This document shows positions 46,359 to 54,151 of a stretch of 64,000 nt of DNA, piece after piece. The notes beneath the pieces were generated by a model. It saw only the letters and a list, made by a program, of their open reading frames with translations, was not told where the DNA came from and did not search any database. How positions within the stretch are numbered: the first letter of the stretch is position 1; each line of letters opens with the position of its first letter. The stretch lies in NCBI GenBank assembly GCA_910575495.1, contig CAJTFS010000001.1, positions 124,001 through 188,000 of the forward strand, read 5' to 3'. This stretch comes from Bacteroidales bacterium (GTDB lineage Bacteria; Bacteroidota; Bacteroidia; Bacteroidales; Rikenellaceae). The translations under genes and the position numbers were made by a program.

Positions 46359-47378
46359 ATGAAAACATCCGTCCGTCTGCTCTTCGCGGCATGCGTCGCC
46401 GTTGCGGCGACCGCCTGCGACGCTTTCCACAAACTTTCCGGATCGCCGCTCAAGGCCTCGCAGGGTGCGCCCTACGAAGTGATCGTAGTCTGCGAACAAC
46501 GCGAATGGACGGGCGAAACCGGCGAAGCGCTGCGCAACACACTCACGGCGCCGATCCCCAATCTCAACCAGACCGAACCGCATTTCGACGTACTGCGCGT
46601 CCGTGCGCAGGATTTCACGGGGATGATCGCCGACCACCGCAACATCCTCAAGGTCGTGACCGACCCCTCGCTGGACAAGATAACCATAGGCGCGCGCTAC
46701 AATGTCACCGCGACGCCGCAGATCGTGCTGACCCTGCAAGGCCCCGACGACCGGACGCTGGCGGGCTATCTGGCCGAAAACGGCGGCAAACTGACCGAGC
46801 TCCTGGAGACCGCCGAACGCACCCGCGATGTCGAATTCGCCAAAAAATACGGCGTTCCGGGCATCGAGAAAGCCATTCGCCAGCACTTCGGGGCGGAGAT
46901 GGCCGTTTCCAAGGGATATGTTCTCGCCGCCGAACAGCCCGACTTCATCTGGGCGCGCTACGAATATCCGGCCGCCAGCCAGGGTTTCTTCATCTATTCC
47001 TATCCCTACGAAGGTCCCGCCTCGCTCTCGCGCGAAGCGCTCGTGGCGGCACGCAACAAGTTCGCGGCACGCATTCCGGGCCCCTCCGACGGCTCCTACA
47101 TGGTCACGGCCGACGTCGTCGACCCCGACTACCGGGTCTATGAAGCCAACGGCCGGACCTGGTACGAGCTGCGCGGCTTCTGGGATGTCGCCAACGACTA
47201 CATGGGCGGTCCTTTCGTCAGTTTCTCCACGGTCGACACCGCGAGGGGCCGCGTCTTCACGCTCGACTGCTACGTCTACTCACCCAAGCTCCGCAAGCGC
47301 AACTTCCTGCGCGGCGTGGAACACCTGCTCCACACGGTGGAGTTCCCGGCGCCCGACGCGCCCGGCCACGAAGCCTGA
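46359..47378 (+). CDS. DUF4837 family lipoprotein
   Basis: 339 residues. Lipoprotein signal MKTSVRLLFAACVAVAATACD (Cys 20). Mature segments such as GAPYEVIVVCEQREW, LNQTEPHFDVLRV, HRNILKVVTDPSL, the WARYEYPAASQGFFIYSYPY region and TWYELRGFWDVANDYMGGPFVSFS match the Bacteroidetes DUF4837 family. Function unknown; likely an outer- or inner-membrane lipoprotein facing the periplasm. Confidence 0.85.
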   Translation: MKTSVRLLFAACVAVAATACDAFHKLSGSPLKASQGAPYEVIVVCEQREWTGETGEALRNTLTAPIPNLNQTEPHFDVLRVRAQDFTGMIADHRNILKVVTDPSLDKITIGARYNVTATPQIVLTLQGPDDRTLAGYLAENGGKLTELLETAERTRDVEFAKKYGVPGIEKAIRQHFGAEMAVSKGYVLAAEQPDFIWARYEYPAASQGFFIYSYPYEGPASLSREALVAARNKFAARIPGPSDGSYMVTADVVDPDYRVYEANGRTWYELRGFWDVANDYMGGPFVSFSTVDTARGRVFTLDCYVYSPKLRKRNFLRGVEHLLHTVEFPAPDAPGHEA

Positions 47379-47419
47379 CGGCGCGCGCCGCACAGGCGCA
47401 GGCACCAACCGTTCAGCCC

Positions 47420-48847
47420 ATGCAACAACTGCTAACCACCGTTTTCCTGGTCGTCTACTCCCTGACGGTCCTCGGCGTAGCTCTGGTCATCATCACCGAC
47501 AACCGGAACCCGCTCAAGACCCTGCCGTGGATACTCGTGCTGGTGCTCGCGCCCGGTGCCGGGCTGGTCATCTACTTCTTTTTCGGGCAGAACCTCTCCA
47601 AACGACGCATCATCTCGCGCCGCACCCGCAAGCGGCTCGACAACCGGCTCGAGGGACAAACCGCCGACCCCTGCGCCGTGCCGACGCATCATCTGCCGCT
47701 CATGCGGCTGCTGGAGCGGACCGCCCACGCCCAGCCGCTCGGCGGCAGCCGCATCGTGCCCTACATCGACGGAAAATCGAAAATGGAAGCGCTGCTCGAA
47801 GCGATCGCCGGCGCAAAACACCACATCCACATCCAGTACTACATCCTGTGCGACGACGTCACGGGCACCCGCCTGCGCGACGCGCTCGCGGCCAAGGCCC
47901 GCCAAGGCGTGCAGGTGCGTCTGCTGTATGACGACGTAGGGTGCGCAGGCGTGAAAAAAGCCTTTTTCGAGAGCATGCGGGCGGCGGGGATCGAGGCACA
48001 CGCGTTTCTGCACGTGAAGTTCCCGCGCTTCACAAGCAAGGTCAACTACCGCAACCACCGCAAGATAGCGATCATCGACGGCACCGTGGGCTTCCTCGGC
48101 GGCATGAACGTCGCCGACCGCTATGTCATGGGCATCGACCGGGGCAACGGGCTCCGCGAACCGTGGCGCGACACCCATTTCCGGGTCGAAGGCGGCGGTG
48201 TGGCCGGATTGCAGGCCTCGTTTCTGAGCGACTGGGTGGCCACGACCCAGCAGCAGCTCGCTGACCCCGCTTTCCTGCCGCCGGCCGCAACTTTCGCCAA
48301 CAGCATCCTGCAGGTGGTGCCCAGCGGCCCGTTCGGCAAATGGCGCACGCTGTTGCAGGCCGACAGCTTCGCCGTGGCCCGCGCCACCAAACGCGTATGG
48401 ATCCAGACGCCCTACTACCTGCCTTCCGAAACGCTCAACTCGGCGCTCCAGACAGCGGCGCTGGCCGGCATCGACGTGCGGCTGATGCTGCCCGCCCGCT
48501 CGGATTCGCGCGTGGTCGATCTGGCGAGCCACTCCTACCTCGACGACATGATGCAGGCCGGCGTCAAGATTGCGTTCTACATGCCGGGGTTCCTCCACTC
48601 CAAGTTGTTGATTATCGACGACGATCTGACGGTCATCGGCTCGGCCAACATGGATTTCCGCAGCTTCGAGCACAATTTCGAAGTCAGCGCCTTTGTCTAC
48701 GACCGCGATTTCTGCGCCCGGATGACCGCCATCTACGAGCAGGACCTGGCGGCATGCCGCCGGGTCGCTCCGGGCGAATGGTTCCGGCGCCCCCGGCCCC
48801 GGCGCTGGGCCGAATCGTTCATGCGGATCTTCTCGCCGCTGCTTTAA
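47420..48847 (+). CDS. cls: Cardiolipin synthase
   Basis: 475 residues. Two N-terminal membrane helices (LTTVFLVVYSLTVLGVALVIITD and LPWILVLVLAPGAGLVIYFFFG), then two phospholipase-D HKD motifs: NHRKIAIIDGTVGFLGG and HSKLLIIDDDLTVIGSANMD. It condenses phosphatidylglycerol to cardiolipin at the inner membrane. Convergent with the relA/spoT-type gene. Confidence 0.95.
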   Translation: MQQLLTTVFLVVYSLTVLGVALVIITDNRNPLKTLPWILVLVLAPGAGLVIYFFFGQNLSKRRIISRRTRKRLDNRLEGQTADPCAVPTHHLPLMRLLERTAHAQPLGGSRIVPYIDGKSKMEALLEAIAGAKHHIHIQYYILCDDVTGTRLRDALAAKARQGVQVRLLYDDVGCAGVKKAFFESMRAAGIEAHAFLHVKFPRFTSKVNYRNHRKIAIIDGTVGFLGGMNVADRYVMGIDRGNGLREPWRDTHFRVEGGGVAGLQASFLSDWVATTQQQLADPAFLPPAATFANSILQVVPSGPFGKWRTLLQADSFAVARATKRVWIQTPYYLPSETLNSALQTAALAGIDVRLMLPARSDSRVVDLASHSYLDDMMQAGVKIAFYMPGFLHSKLLIIDDDLTVIGSANMDFRSFEHNFEVSAFVYDRDFCARMTAIYEQDLAACRRVAPGEWFRRPRPRRWAESFMRIFSPLL

Positions 48848-48862
48848 TATAGAGAAGTGAAA

Positions 48863-48895
48863 AGGGGCAGCCAACGAAACTTCGTTCCTGCCCCT
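48863..48895. terminator. Bidirectional terminator between cls and the RSH gene
   Basis: GGGGCAG and CTGCCCC enclose AACGAA/TTCGTT, giving a two-part hairpin between two convergent genes. Flanking A/T-rich GTGAAAAG and CTTTTCAC stretches. Confidence 0.75.
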
Positions 48896-48915
48896 CACCT
48901 TTCACTTTTCACTTT

Positions 48916-51111
48916 TCAGTTGATCCGGTAGGCCCGCTGCACGCCCTTGATGCGCATGATGGAGTGGATGAGCGTGTCGACCACGCCCGCGCCGGGCACC
49001 TCGACCGAGACGGTGCCGGCTACGCAGCCGCCCGACGCGGTCTCGAAGTTGAACGACCGGATGTTGAGCTTCAGTTCGCGGCTGATGGTCTCGGTAATGT
49101 GGTTGGCCATGCCCGTGGTGTCGGCCGCCACAATGCGGATCGTCACGCGGAACGCTCCCAAGGCCGACTGGCGCCAGCGGGCTTCGATAACACGGTAGGG
49201 ATAATTCTCGCGCATGCGTTTGGCGTTGGGACAATCGGTGCGGTGGATGGTGATGCCCGAATTGATGGTCACGAAGCCGAAAACCTCGTCGCCCTTGATG
49301 GGATTGCAGCAGCGCGCCAGCTTGTACTGGATTTTGGAGATGTCGTCGTCGATGACCAGCGCATCCTGCGGCGCGGCGCTCTCGCGCGACGAGCAGGTCT
49401 TCTGCCGTTCGGCTTCGGCCGCGGCCGCGCGGCGCTCCTCCTCGGCTTCGCCCGAGAGGTGGCGCATCAGAATCTCCTTGATCGTTCCGAAATCGAGTTT
49501 CTGCGTGGCAATCAGCGCGTAGACCTCCGTACCCAGACGCAGTTTGAAGTGTTTGGCCAGGCAGGCCACCGCCTCGTCGATGGTGAGGGCCAGTTTCCAG
49601 TTCTTGATCTTGCGCTCCAGCTCCTCGCGGCCCATGCGCGTATGCTTGGCCTGCTCCTCGCGCAGGTACGACTTGATCTTGTTGCGCGCCTTGGAGGTGA
49701 CCACCACCGAGAGCCAGTCGGCCTTGGGCGTCTGGTCCTTCCGGGTCTGTATCTCCACGATGTCGCCGTTGTGCAGCACGTCGCGGATCGAGGCCGCGCG
49801 GTTGTTGACCTTGCCGCTCACGCAGGTGGAGCCCAGCGAGGTGTGGATGTCGAAGGCGAAGTCGAGCAGCACGGCGCCCTCGGGCAGTTTGCGCAGGTCG
49901 CCGTTGGGCGTGAAGACGAAAATCTCGCCCGACGCAGGCTTGGCGTCGAAACGCTTGGCCAGCGAATGGGTCGTGTCTTCCATCAGCTCGCGCAGCCGCC
50001 CGAGCCACATTTCGCTGGTCTGCGCCCCCTGGTTCACGCCCTTGTAGCGCCAGTGGGCCGCAATGCCGCGTTCGGCCACGGCGTCCATGCGCTCGGTGCG
50101 TATCTGCACCTCGACCCAGCGGCCCTCGGCCGAGACGGTGGTGTGGAGCGATTCGTAGCCGTTGGACTTGGGGATCGAAATCCAGTCGCGCATGCGCTTG
50201 GGATTGGGCGTGTAGAAGTCGGTGACCACCGAATAGGCCGTCCAGCACTGTTGTTTCTCCTCCTCGCGCGGGCAGTCGATGATGATGCGCAGGGCGAAGA
50301 TGTCGTAGACGCCCTCGAAGGGCACATGCTGCTTCTGCATCTTGGTCCAGATGGAGAAGATCGACTTGGTGCGGCTCTTGATGTGGTAGCGGATGCCCAG
50401 TTTCTTCAGCCGCTCCTCGACCGGCACGAGGAAGCGCGCGATGAAGGCGCGGCGCTCGTCGGCGCTCTCCTCCAGCTTGGCGACGATATGTTCGTAGTCC
50501 TTGGTTTCGAGGTATTTCAACGCTATGTCCTCCAGCTCGCTCTTGATGCTGTAGAGACCCAGTTTGTGGGCGATCTGCGCATAGAGATTGAGGGCCTCCC
50601 AGCTCTTTTTGCGGCGTTTCTCGCGCGGGAATATCTCCAGCGAGCGCATCACCTCCAGGCGGTCGGCCAGCTTGATGAGGATCACGCGCGGGTCTTCGGA
50701 GTAGCTGACGATCAGATCGCGGAAGTTGTCGGCCTGTTCCTTGGCCGCCTTGAGCCGGAGCTGCGAGATGTTGGCCAGCCCGACGGTGATGCCCACAACC
50801 TCCTGGCCGAAGCGGGTGCGGATCTCCTCCGTCAGCGCCAGGAACTCCTCGGCCGGCATCTCCTTGTGGGCCAGGCGCACCACGTCGTGGAGGATCGACG
50901 CCACGGTGGAGTTGCGGCCCAGCCCCACCTCCGAGATGACGATGGCAGCCACCGCTACCGCGTGGTCGAGCATCGGGCGGCCGTCGTAGCGCAGCGCGCC
51001 GTCCAGCCTCGCGGCCGCCCACTCCAGCGCCTCGTCGACGGCGGCCTGCGTCCGTTCCGAAAAAGTATTCCGCACCAGCGTGCGGAAATCGTCATAGCGT
51101 GCCTGTTCCAT
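48916..51111 (-). CDS. RelA/SpoT-family (p)ppGpp synthetase
   Basis: 731 residues. HD domain (about 45-190), synthetase domain (IKSRTKSIFSIWTKMQ, FALRIIIDC, ISIPKSNGYESLHTTV, EVQIRTERMDAVAERGIAAHWRYKG), TGS domain (FVFTPNGDLRKLPEGAVLLDFAFDIHTSLGS) and a C-terminal ACT domain. In the HD domain the H and HD residues (LDHAVAV, ILHDVV) and the distal KLADRLEVMR are present, but the Glu-Asp pair that normally follows HDVV is replaced by RLAHKE. I infer an active synthetase with impaired hydrolase, that is, RelA-like behaviour. The ATG is preceded by AGGAGGG; a TTG nine codons earlier lies in the promoter. Confidence 0.92.
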   Translation of the reverse strand: MEQARYDDFRTLVRNTFSERTQAAVDEALEWAAARLDGALRYDGRPMLDHAVAVAAIVISEVGLGRNSTVASILHDVVRLAHKEMPAEEFLALTEEIRTRFGQEVVGITVGLANISQLRLKAAKEQADNFRDLIVSYSEDPRVILIKLADRLEVMRSLEIFPREKRRKKSWEALNLYAQIAHKLGLYSIKSELEDIALKYLETKDYEHIVAKLEESADERRAFIARFLVPVEERLKKLGIRYHIKSRTKSIFSIWTKMQKQHVPFEGVYDIFALRIIIDCPREEEKQQCWTAYSVVTDFYTPNPKRMRDWISIPKSNGYESLHTTVSAEGRWVEVQIRTERMDAVAERGIAAHWRYKGVNQGAQTSEMWLGRLRELMEDTTHSLAKRFDAKPASGEIFVFTPNGDLRKLPEGAVLLDFAFDIHTSLGSTCVSGKVNNRAASIRDVLHNGDIVEIQTRKDQTPKADWLSVVVTSKARNKIKSYLREEQAKHTRMGREELERKIKNWKLALTIDEAVACLAKHFKLRLGTEVYALIATQKLDFGTIKEILMRHLSGEAEEERRAAAAEAERQKTCSSRESAAPQDALVIDDDISKIQYKLARCCNPIKGDEVFGFVTINSGITIHRTDCPNAKRMRENYPYRVIEARWRQSALGAFRVTIRIVAADTTGMANHITETISRELKLNIRSFNFETASGGCVAGTVSVEVPGAGVVDTLIHSIMRIKGVQRAYRIN

Positions 51112-51135
51112 CGTCCCTCCTGTTTTTACTCTTTG

Positions 51136-51143
51136 CAAATATA
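51136..51143 (-). promoter_or_regulatory. RSH gene promoter -7 box
   Basis: TATATTTG on the minus strand, 24 bases before the ATG; back-to-back with the hemolysin III promoter. Confidence 0.55.
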
Positions 51144-51157
51144 TGTAAAAAAATTCA

Positions 51158-51165
51158 TAAATTTG
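51158..51165 (+). promoter_or_regulatory. Hemolysin III gene promoter -7 box
   Basis: TAAATTTG, 26 bases before the ATG, with a TTG 22 bases upstream that lies in the -7 box of the divergent gene. Confidence 0.5.
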
Positions 51166-51191
51166 ACCCGTCGACCCATCGCACCGCAGCC

Positions 51192-51842
51192 ATGACCCGC
51201 CAACGATTCCCCTACATCCCCACCTTCGGCGAGGAGATCGCCAACACCGTGAGCCACGGCGTCATGTCGCTGCTCTCACTCGCCGCCCTGCCGTTCGCCG
51301 CCGTGTGGGCCTACGTCCACGACGGGGTCGCCGCTTCGGCCTCGGTGAGCGTCTTCGTGGTCTCGATCTTCCTGATGTTCCTCGCTTCGACGCTCTACCA
51401 CTCGATGAACCCCCAGTCGCGCCACAAGGCCGTATTCCACATTCTGGACCATATTTTCATCTACGTGGCCATCGCGGGCAGCTACACGCCCATCGCCATC
51501 ACGGTCATCGGCGGGTGGCAGGGGTTGCTCATCACCGTGCTGCAATGGGTCATGGTGCTGTTCGGCATCTTCTACAAGTCGTTGTCGCGGAGGTCCATCC
51601 CGGGCGTCAGTCTGACGATCTATCTCGTCATGGGGTGGACCATCGTCTTCTTCCTGCCGCTTTTCATCCGCCAGGCTTCCGTGCCGCTGCTGGCGCTGAT
51701 CGCCGCCGGCGGAGCGCTCTACACGCTCGGCGCCTGGTTCTACGCCCGCAAGGGGTTCCGCTACCACCACATGGTGTGGCACCTGCTCATCAACCTGGCC
51801 GTGGTCTGCCACTTCATCGGCATCGTGTTCTTCCTCTATTGA
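51192..51842 (+). CDS. Hemolysin III (TrhA/PAQR) family membrane protein
   Basis: 216 residues with seven hydrophobic segments. Family motifs: EEIANTVSHGVMSLLSL with the first histidine, FLASTLYHSMN, ILDHIFIYVAIAGSYTPIA and the C-terminal FRYHHMVWHLLINLAVVCHFIGI. The histidines and an aspartate form the PAQR metal site. Despite the name, bacterial members are thought to act in membrane-lipid homeostasis. Confidence 0.92.
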   Translation: MTRQRFPYIPTFGEEIANTVSHGVMSLLSLAALPFAAVWAYVHDGVAASASVSVFVVSIFLMFLASTLYHSMNPQSRHKAVFHILDHIFIYVAIAGSYTPIAITVIGGWQGLLITVLQWVMVLFGIFYKSLSRRSIPGVSLTIYLVMGWTIVFFLPLFIRQASVPLLALIAAGGALYTLGAWFYARKGFRYHHMVWHLLINLAVVCHFIGIVFFLY

Positions 51843-52257
51843 GGGGCCGCAGCAGCGGATTCTTCCCCGAGAAACAGATTCCCCCGCGGCGCGGCCGCCG
51901 TCGATCCGGCGGCGGCCCGGCATCTCGTTGCCCGGCTGGGGCGGTCGCGCGAAGCGCGAGCCGGGCAACGAAGAAACATATTATAAAATGCCGGGGCCGG
52001 ACACCAAAAAATGGCGGACTTCCGGGCAGGAGCCTGCGGGGCACGCACTACGGACCTCTGCGGCGGGAGACCACGGGCATCGCAAGGCGGGCAGGAGCCT
52101 GCGCGCTGCAAAATATTCGTAACAGGATACAGCAGGCGAAATTGCAAAGCCCCGTTCTTAACCGGGCGGCCGGAGCCTGCGGGGCACGCTTGCGGGCCTC
52201 CGCTGCGGGAGGCTCCGGCCCGCGCGGCTCTCCGAGCCGCAACCCCCGGCGATATTC
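51843..52257. other. Non-coding stretch with short imperfect direct repeats
   Basis: A block starting GGAGCCTGCGGGGCACGC occurs near 52,029 and 52,172, each followed by related CC-TCTGCGGCGGGA or CCTCCGCTGCGGGA sequence; a weaker relative lies near 53,870. No gene is seen. Confidence 0.5.
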
Positions 52258-52307
52258 CGGCAAAGCACAAATAAATTTGCTTTTGCGCCCGCTTATTCAT
52301 ATCTTTG
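52258..52307 (+). repeat. Single CTCGGCA-family repeat ending in a promoter
   Basis: CGGCAAAGCA-CAAATAAATTTG-CTTTTGCG core and right flank, then CTTATTCATATCTTTG. TTG (52,277), 20 bases, TATCTTTG (52,300-52,307) is a full promoter, positioned to start structured RNA A. Confidence 0.8.
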
Positions 52308-52311
52308 CTTC

Positions 52312-52470
52312 TGCGAACAATTCTTAACAGCTCTTTTTACTTCGTCGATTCCACGGCGAAATACTTTGGTATGCGCAGAGCCGTTGGGGTTTAGCGACCC
52401 GCGAATGGCACCGCTGTGGAATCCGTAAAAAGAGGAAAGAGTTGTTCGCAGCTGCGCACCTCTTTTTTTT
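52312..52470 (+). ncRNA. Structured RNA A (tandem paralogue 1)
   Basis: About 159 nt from just after TATCTTTG (52,300-52,307) to a T-run at 52,463-52,470. Closing helix: 52,312-52,325 with 52,437-52,450 (14 bp, one G-U). Next helix: CTCTTTTTAC (52,331-52,340) with GTAAAAAGAG (52,425-52,434). Next: GATTCCAC (52,347-52,354) with GTGGAATC (52,416-52,423). At the junction is a small ATAC-TTTG-GTAT hairpin and a conserved hairpin at 52,380-52,409 (GCCGTT/AATGGC, inner GGG/CCC, loop with TTTAGCGA). Bases 52,372-52,401 are identical to 52,717-52,746 in RNA B. No coding potential. Family not recognised; an Rfam scan (including 6S and Bacteroidales-1) is the test. Confidence 0.75.
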
Positions 52471-52471
52471 A

Positions 52472-52485
52472 TGCGAACAACTCTT
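52472..52485 (+). promoter_or_regulatory. Third arm able to replace the closing helix of RNA A
   Basis: TGCGAACAACTCTT is a perfect complement of the 3' closing strand of RNA A (52,437-52,450), one pair better than the 5' strand. It lies just after the T-run, so read-through transcripts could refold. RNA B has an equivalent arm at 52,816-52,831. Confidence 0.6.
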
Positions 52486-52518
52486 CCGGGCTGCGTTCCG
52501 ACGCCGCCACTTCTCGCC

Positions 52519-52556
52519 CGCCGGCGGATACCGCCGCGCAACCACCCCTCCCGCCG
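52519..52556 (+). repeat. Block following RNA A, repeated after RNA B
   Basis: Starts CGCCGGCGGATACCGCCG (a CGGCGG-ATA-CCGCCG hairpin) and continues as a C-rich tail; a near-identical copy lies at 52,839-52,875. Confidence 0.7.
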
Positions 52557-52641
52557 CCGACCGCCGGATTAACAACCTTGCGTCCGGCAGACAAAACGAA
52601 ACGGGAGGGACAAAAGAATTCGCTTTTCCGAAATTCTTTCG

Positions 52642-52649
52642 TATCTTTG
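52642..52649 (+). promoter_or_regulatory. Promoter -7 box of RNA B
   Basis: TATCTTTG, five bases before the 5' strand of the closing helix of RNA B; spacing is the same as for RNA A. The -33 region is TTC rather than TTG. Confidence 0.65.
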
Positions 52650-52653
52650 CCCT

Positions 52654-52809
52654 TGCGAACGTTATGTATCTATCCACCTTTTCAAGTATGCTACCCAAGG
52701 CAGACTTAAAAAAGTGTGCGCAGAGCCGTTGGGGTTTAGCGACCCGTGAACGGCACCTTGCGGTAGCCTGAAAAGGTGATGTGTAGCGTTCGCAGCTGCG
52801 CATTTTTTT
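52654..52809 (+). ncRNA. Structured RNA B (tandem paralogue 2)
   Basis: About 156 nt, same plan as RNA A. Closing helix: 52,654-52,670 with 52,778-52,794 (17 pairs including several G-U). CACCTTTTC pairs with GAAAAGGTG and GCTACC with GGTAGC. Variable hairpin ACTT-AAAA-AAGT, then the conserved hairpin at 52,725-52,754 (GCCGTT/AACGGC, inner GGG/CCC). Outer helices differ in sequence from RNA A but keep pairing, which is strong support for a functional RNA. T-run at 52,803-52,809. A block at 52,839-52,875 also recurs after RNA A (52,519-52,556), so the whole unit of about 330 bases is duplicated. Confidence 0.75.
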
Positions 52810-52838
52810 ATTTTATGCGAACGCTGCACACACTCCAC

Positions 52839-52875
52839 CGCCGGCGGATACCGCCGCGCAACCACCCCTCCCGCC
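52839..52875 (+). repeat. Block following RNA B
   Basis: Partner of 52,519-52,556. It ends about 120 bases before the MNT-HEPN gene. Confidence 0.7.
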
Positions 52876-52997
52876 GACCGCCGGACCGTCGGCACGACTG
52901 ACACTCCTCTACCATTCCGAACAAACAATCCCGGGCCGCCCGCAGCGCTCCGCCGGGGTAGATACGGCCCGACCCGAACGAATTCACCGAAAAAAAC

Positions 52998-53846
52998 ATG
53001 GAAACCCAACAAAACATCCTCCCATACGACCGCGCCGAAGCCGAGCGCATAGCCCGCATACTGGCCGAAGGCCCCTGCGCCCCCGAATACATCCTGCTGT
53101 TCGGCAAGCTGGCGGGAGGCACGCCCCACAGCGAAGCGACGGCCTACGACCTGCTGATGGTGGTAGGCGACACGCCCGACTACGACTGGAGGGAAGCCAA
53201 ACGCCTGCTGAACATAAAACTACCGGCCAAACAACGCAAGATTCCGCTTGTGAACCTCTACATTGCGACGCTGAACGAACTGAACACCCAACGCACGGCG
53301 TTTCTCTACCTGGCGCTTTTGGAAGGCGAACCGCTCTACTGCAAGGAACACCGCACGGTCCAACGCCCGAAGCGCCGCGCCGACTTCGGGCGGGTCTGCG
53401 GAGCGATCGGGATGCAGACCGATCTGCTCGTGGCGCTGGGCGACCGCCTGCTGGAACAAGCCGCGCAGAACCTCGAACATCCGCTCCCCGAACGCATCCG
53501 CCTGGCGGCCCATCAGACGGCGCAGGCGGCCGTACAATACTACGAAGCGCTCCACCGGGCCTACCACAACTGCGAATCCGGCACCGCCGACCTGGCGCTG
53601 ATGCACGAACGGATGCGCACGCTCTCCCCGGAGCTGATGCTGCTGTTCGACAGCACGCACATCGAACCCAGCAAAACGCTGGCGCGGCTGAGGACCCATC
53701 TGAAATACGCGCTGTCCGACCCGAAATACGACATACCGGTCGCGGAAGCGGCGAAACAACTCAAAGAAACGGCCCGGATGGGAAAAATCGTGGCTGCGAG
53801 CTGCTGCCAACGGCTGGAACTCTACAAACAGAAAAGCGAGGAGTGA
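52998..53846 (+). CDS. MNT-HEPN fusion protein (nucleotidyltransferase-like plus HEPN)
   Basis: 282 residues. The first 110 resemble a minimal nucleotidyltransferase: EYILLFGKLAGGTPHSEATAYDLLMVV aligns with the usual GSxARG...SDIDLLVV, but the Gly-Ser is Gly-Lys and the first Asp is Ala, so catalysis is doubtful. Residues 130-275 are helical and HEPN-like (AAHQTAQAAVQYYEALHRAYHN; RTHLKYALSDPKYDIP). In two-gene MntA/HepT systems the MNT partner AMPylates the HEPN toxin; here both are fused. It is the first gene after the two structured RNAs and on the same strand, about 190 bases from RNA B. Function unknown; a fused toxin-antitoxin-like regulator is one option. Confidence 0.65.
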   Translation: METQQNILPYDRAEAERIARILAEGPCAPEYILLFGKLAGGTPHSEATAYDLLMVVGDTPDYDWREAKRLLNIKLPAKQRKIPLVNLYIATLNELNTQRTAFLYLALLEGEPLYCKEHRTVQRPKRRADFGRVCGAIGMQTDLLVALGDRLLEQAAQNLEHPLPERIRLAAHQTAQAAVQYYEALHRAYHNCESGTADLALMHERMRTLSPELMLLFDSTHIEPSKTLARLRTHLKYALSDPKYDIPVAEAAKQLKETARMGKIVAASCCQRLELYKQKSEE

Positions 53847-54089
53847 CCGCCGCAGCCGAAACGCCGCCGAGAGCCTGCGGGGGCCCGCAAGCGTGCTCCG
53901 CAAGCTGCGCCCCGAGCACAATGCGCAAAACGGCTACTGGCGAAGCCGCTGCGAGCGAAACGGCTGCGGAACCCCGCTTCCGGCACGCGGCCGAGACCGG
54001 ATAAAGAGCCGGCCGGGACCCAACGCGAACCCTTGCTGTTGAAGCGGCGCGCGACAGGGATCGTATAACCCAAAGCGGCACAAAAGATA

Positions 54090-54122
54090 CGTCCGGCGCC
54101 CCTTGACTCGGGACGCCGGACG
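54090..54122 (-). terminator. Terminator of the FucP-type transporter gene
   Basis: CGTCCGGCG and CGCCGGACG form a 9-bp stem followed on the minus strand by TATCTTTTG. The rest of the 53,847-54,151 gap holds no gene that I can see. Confidence 0.65.
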
Positions 54123-54151
54123 CATCATATCGTAAGGCAGTCGGGGGAGGG

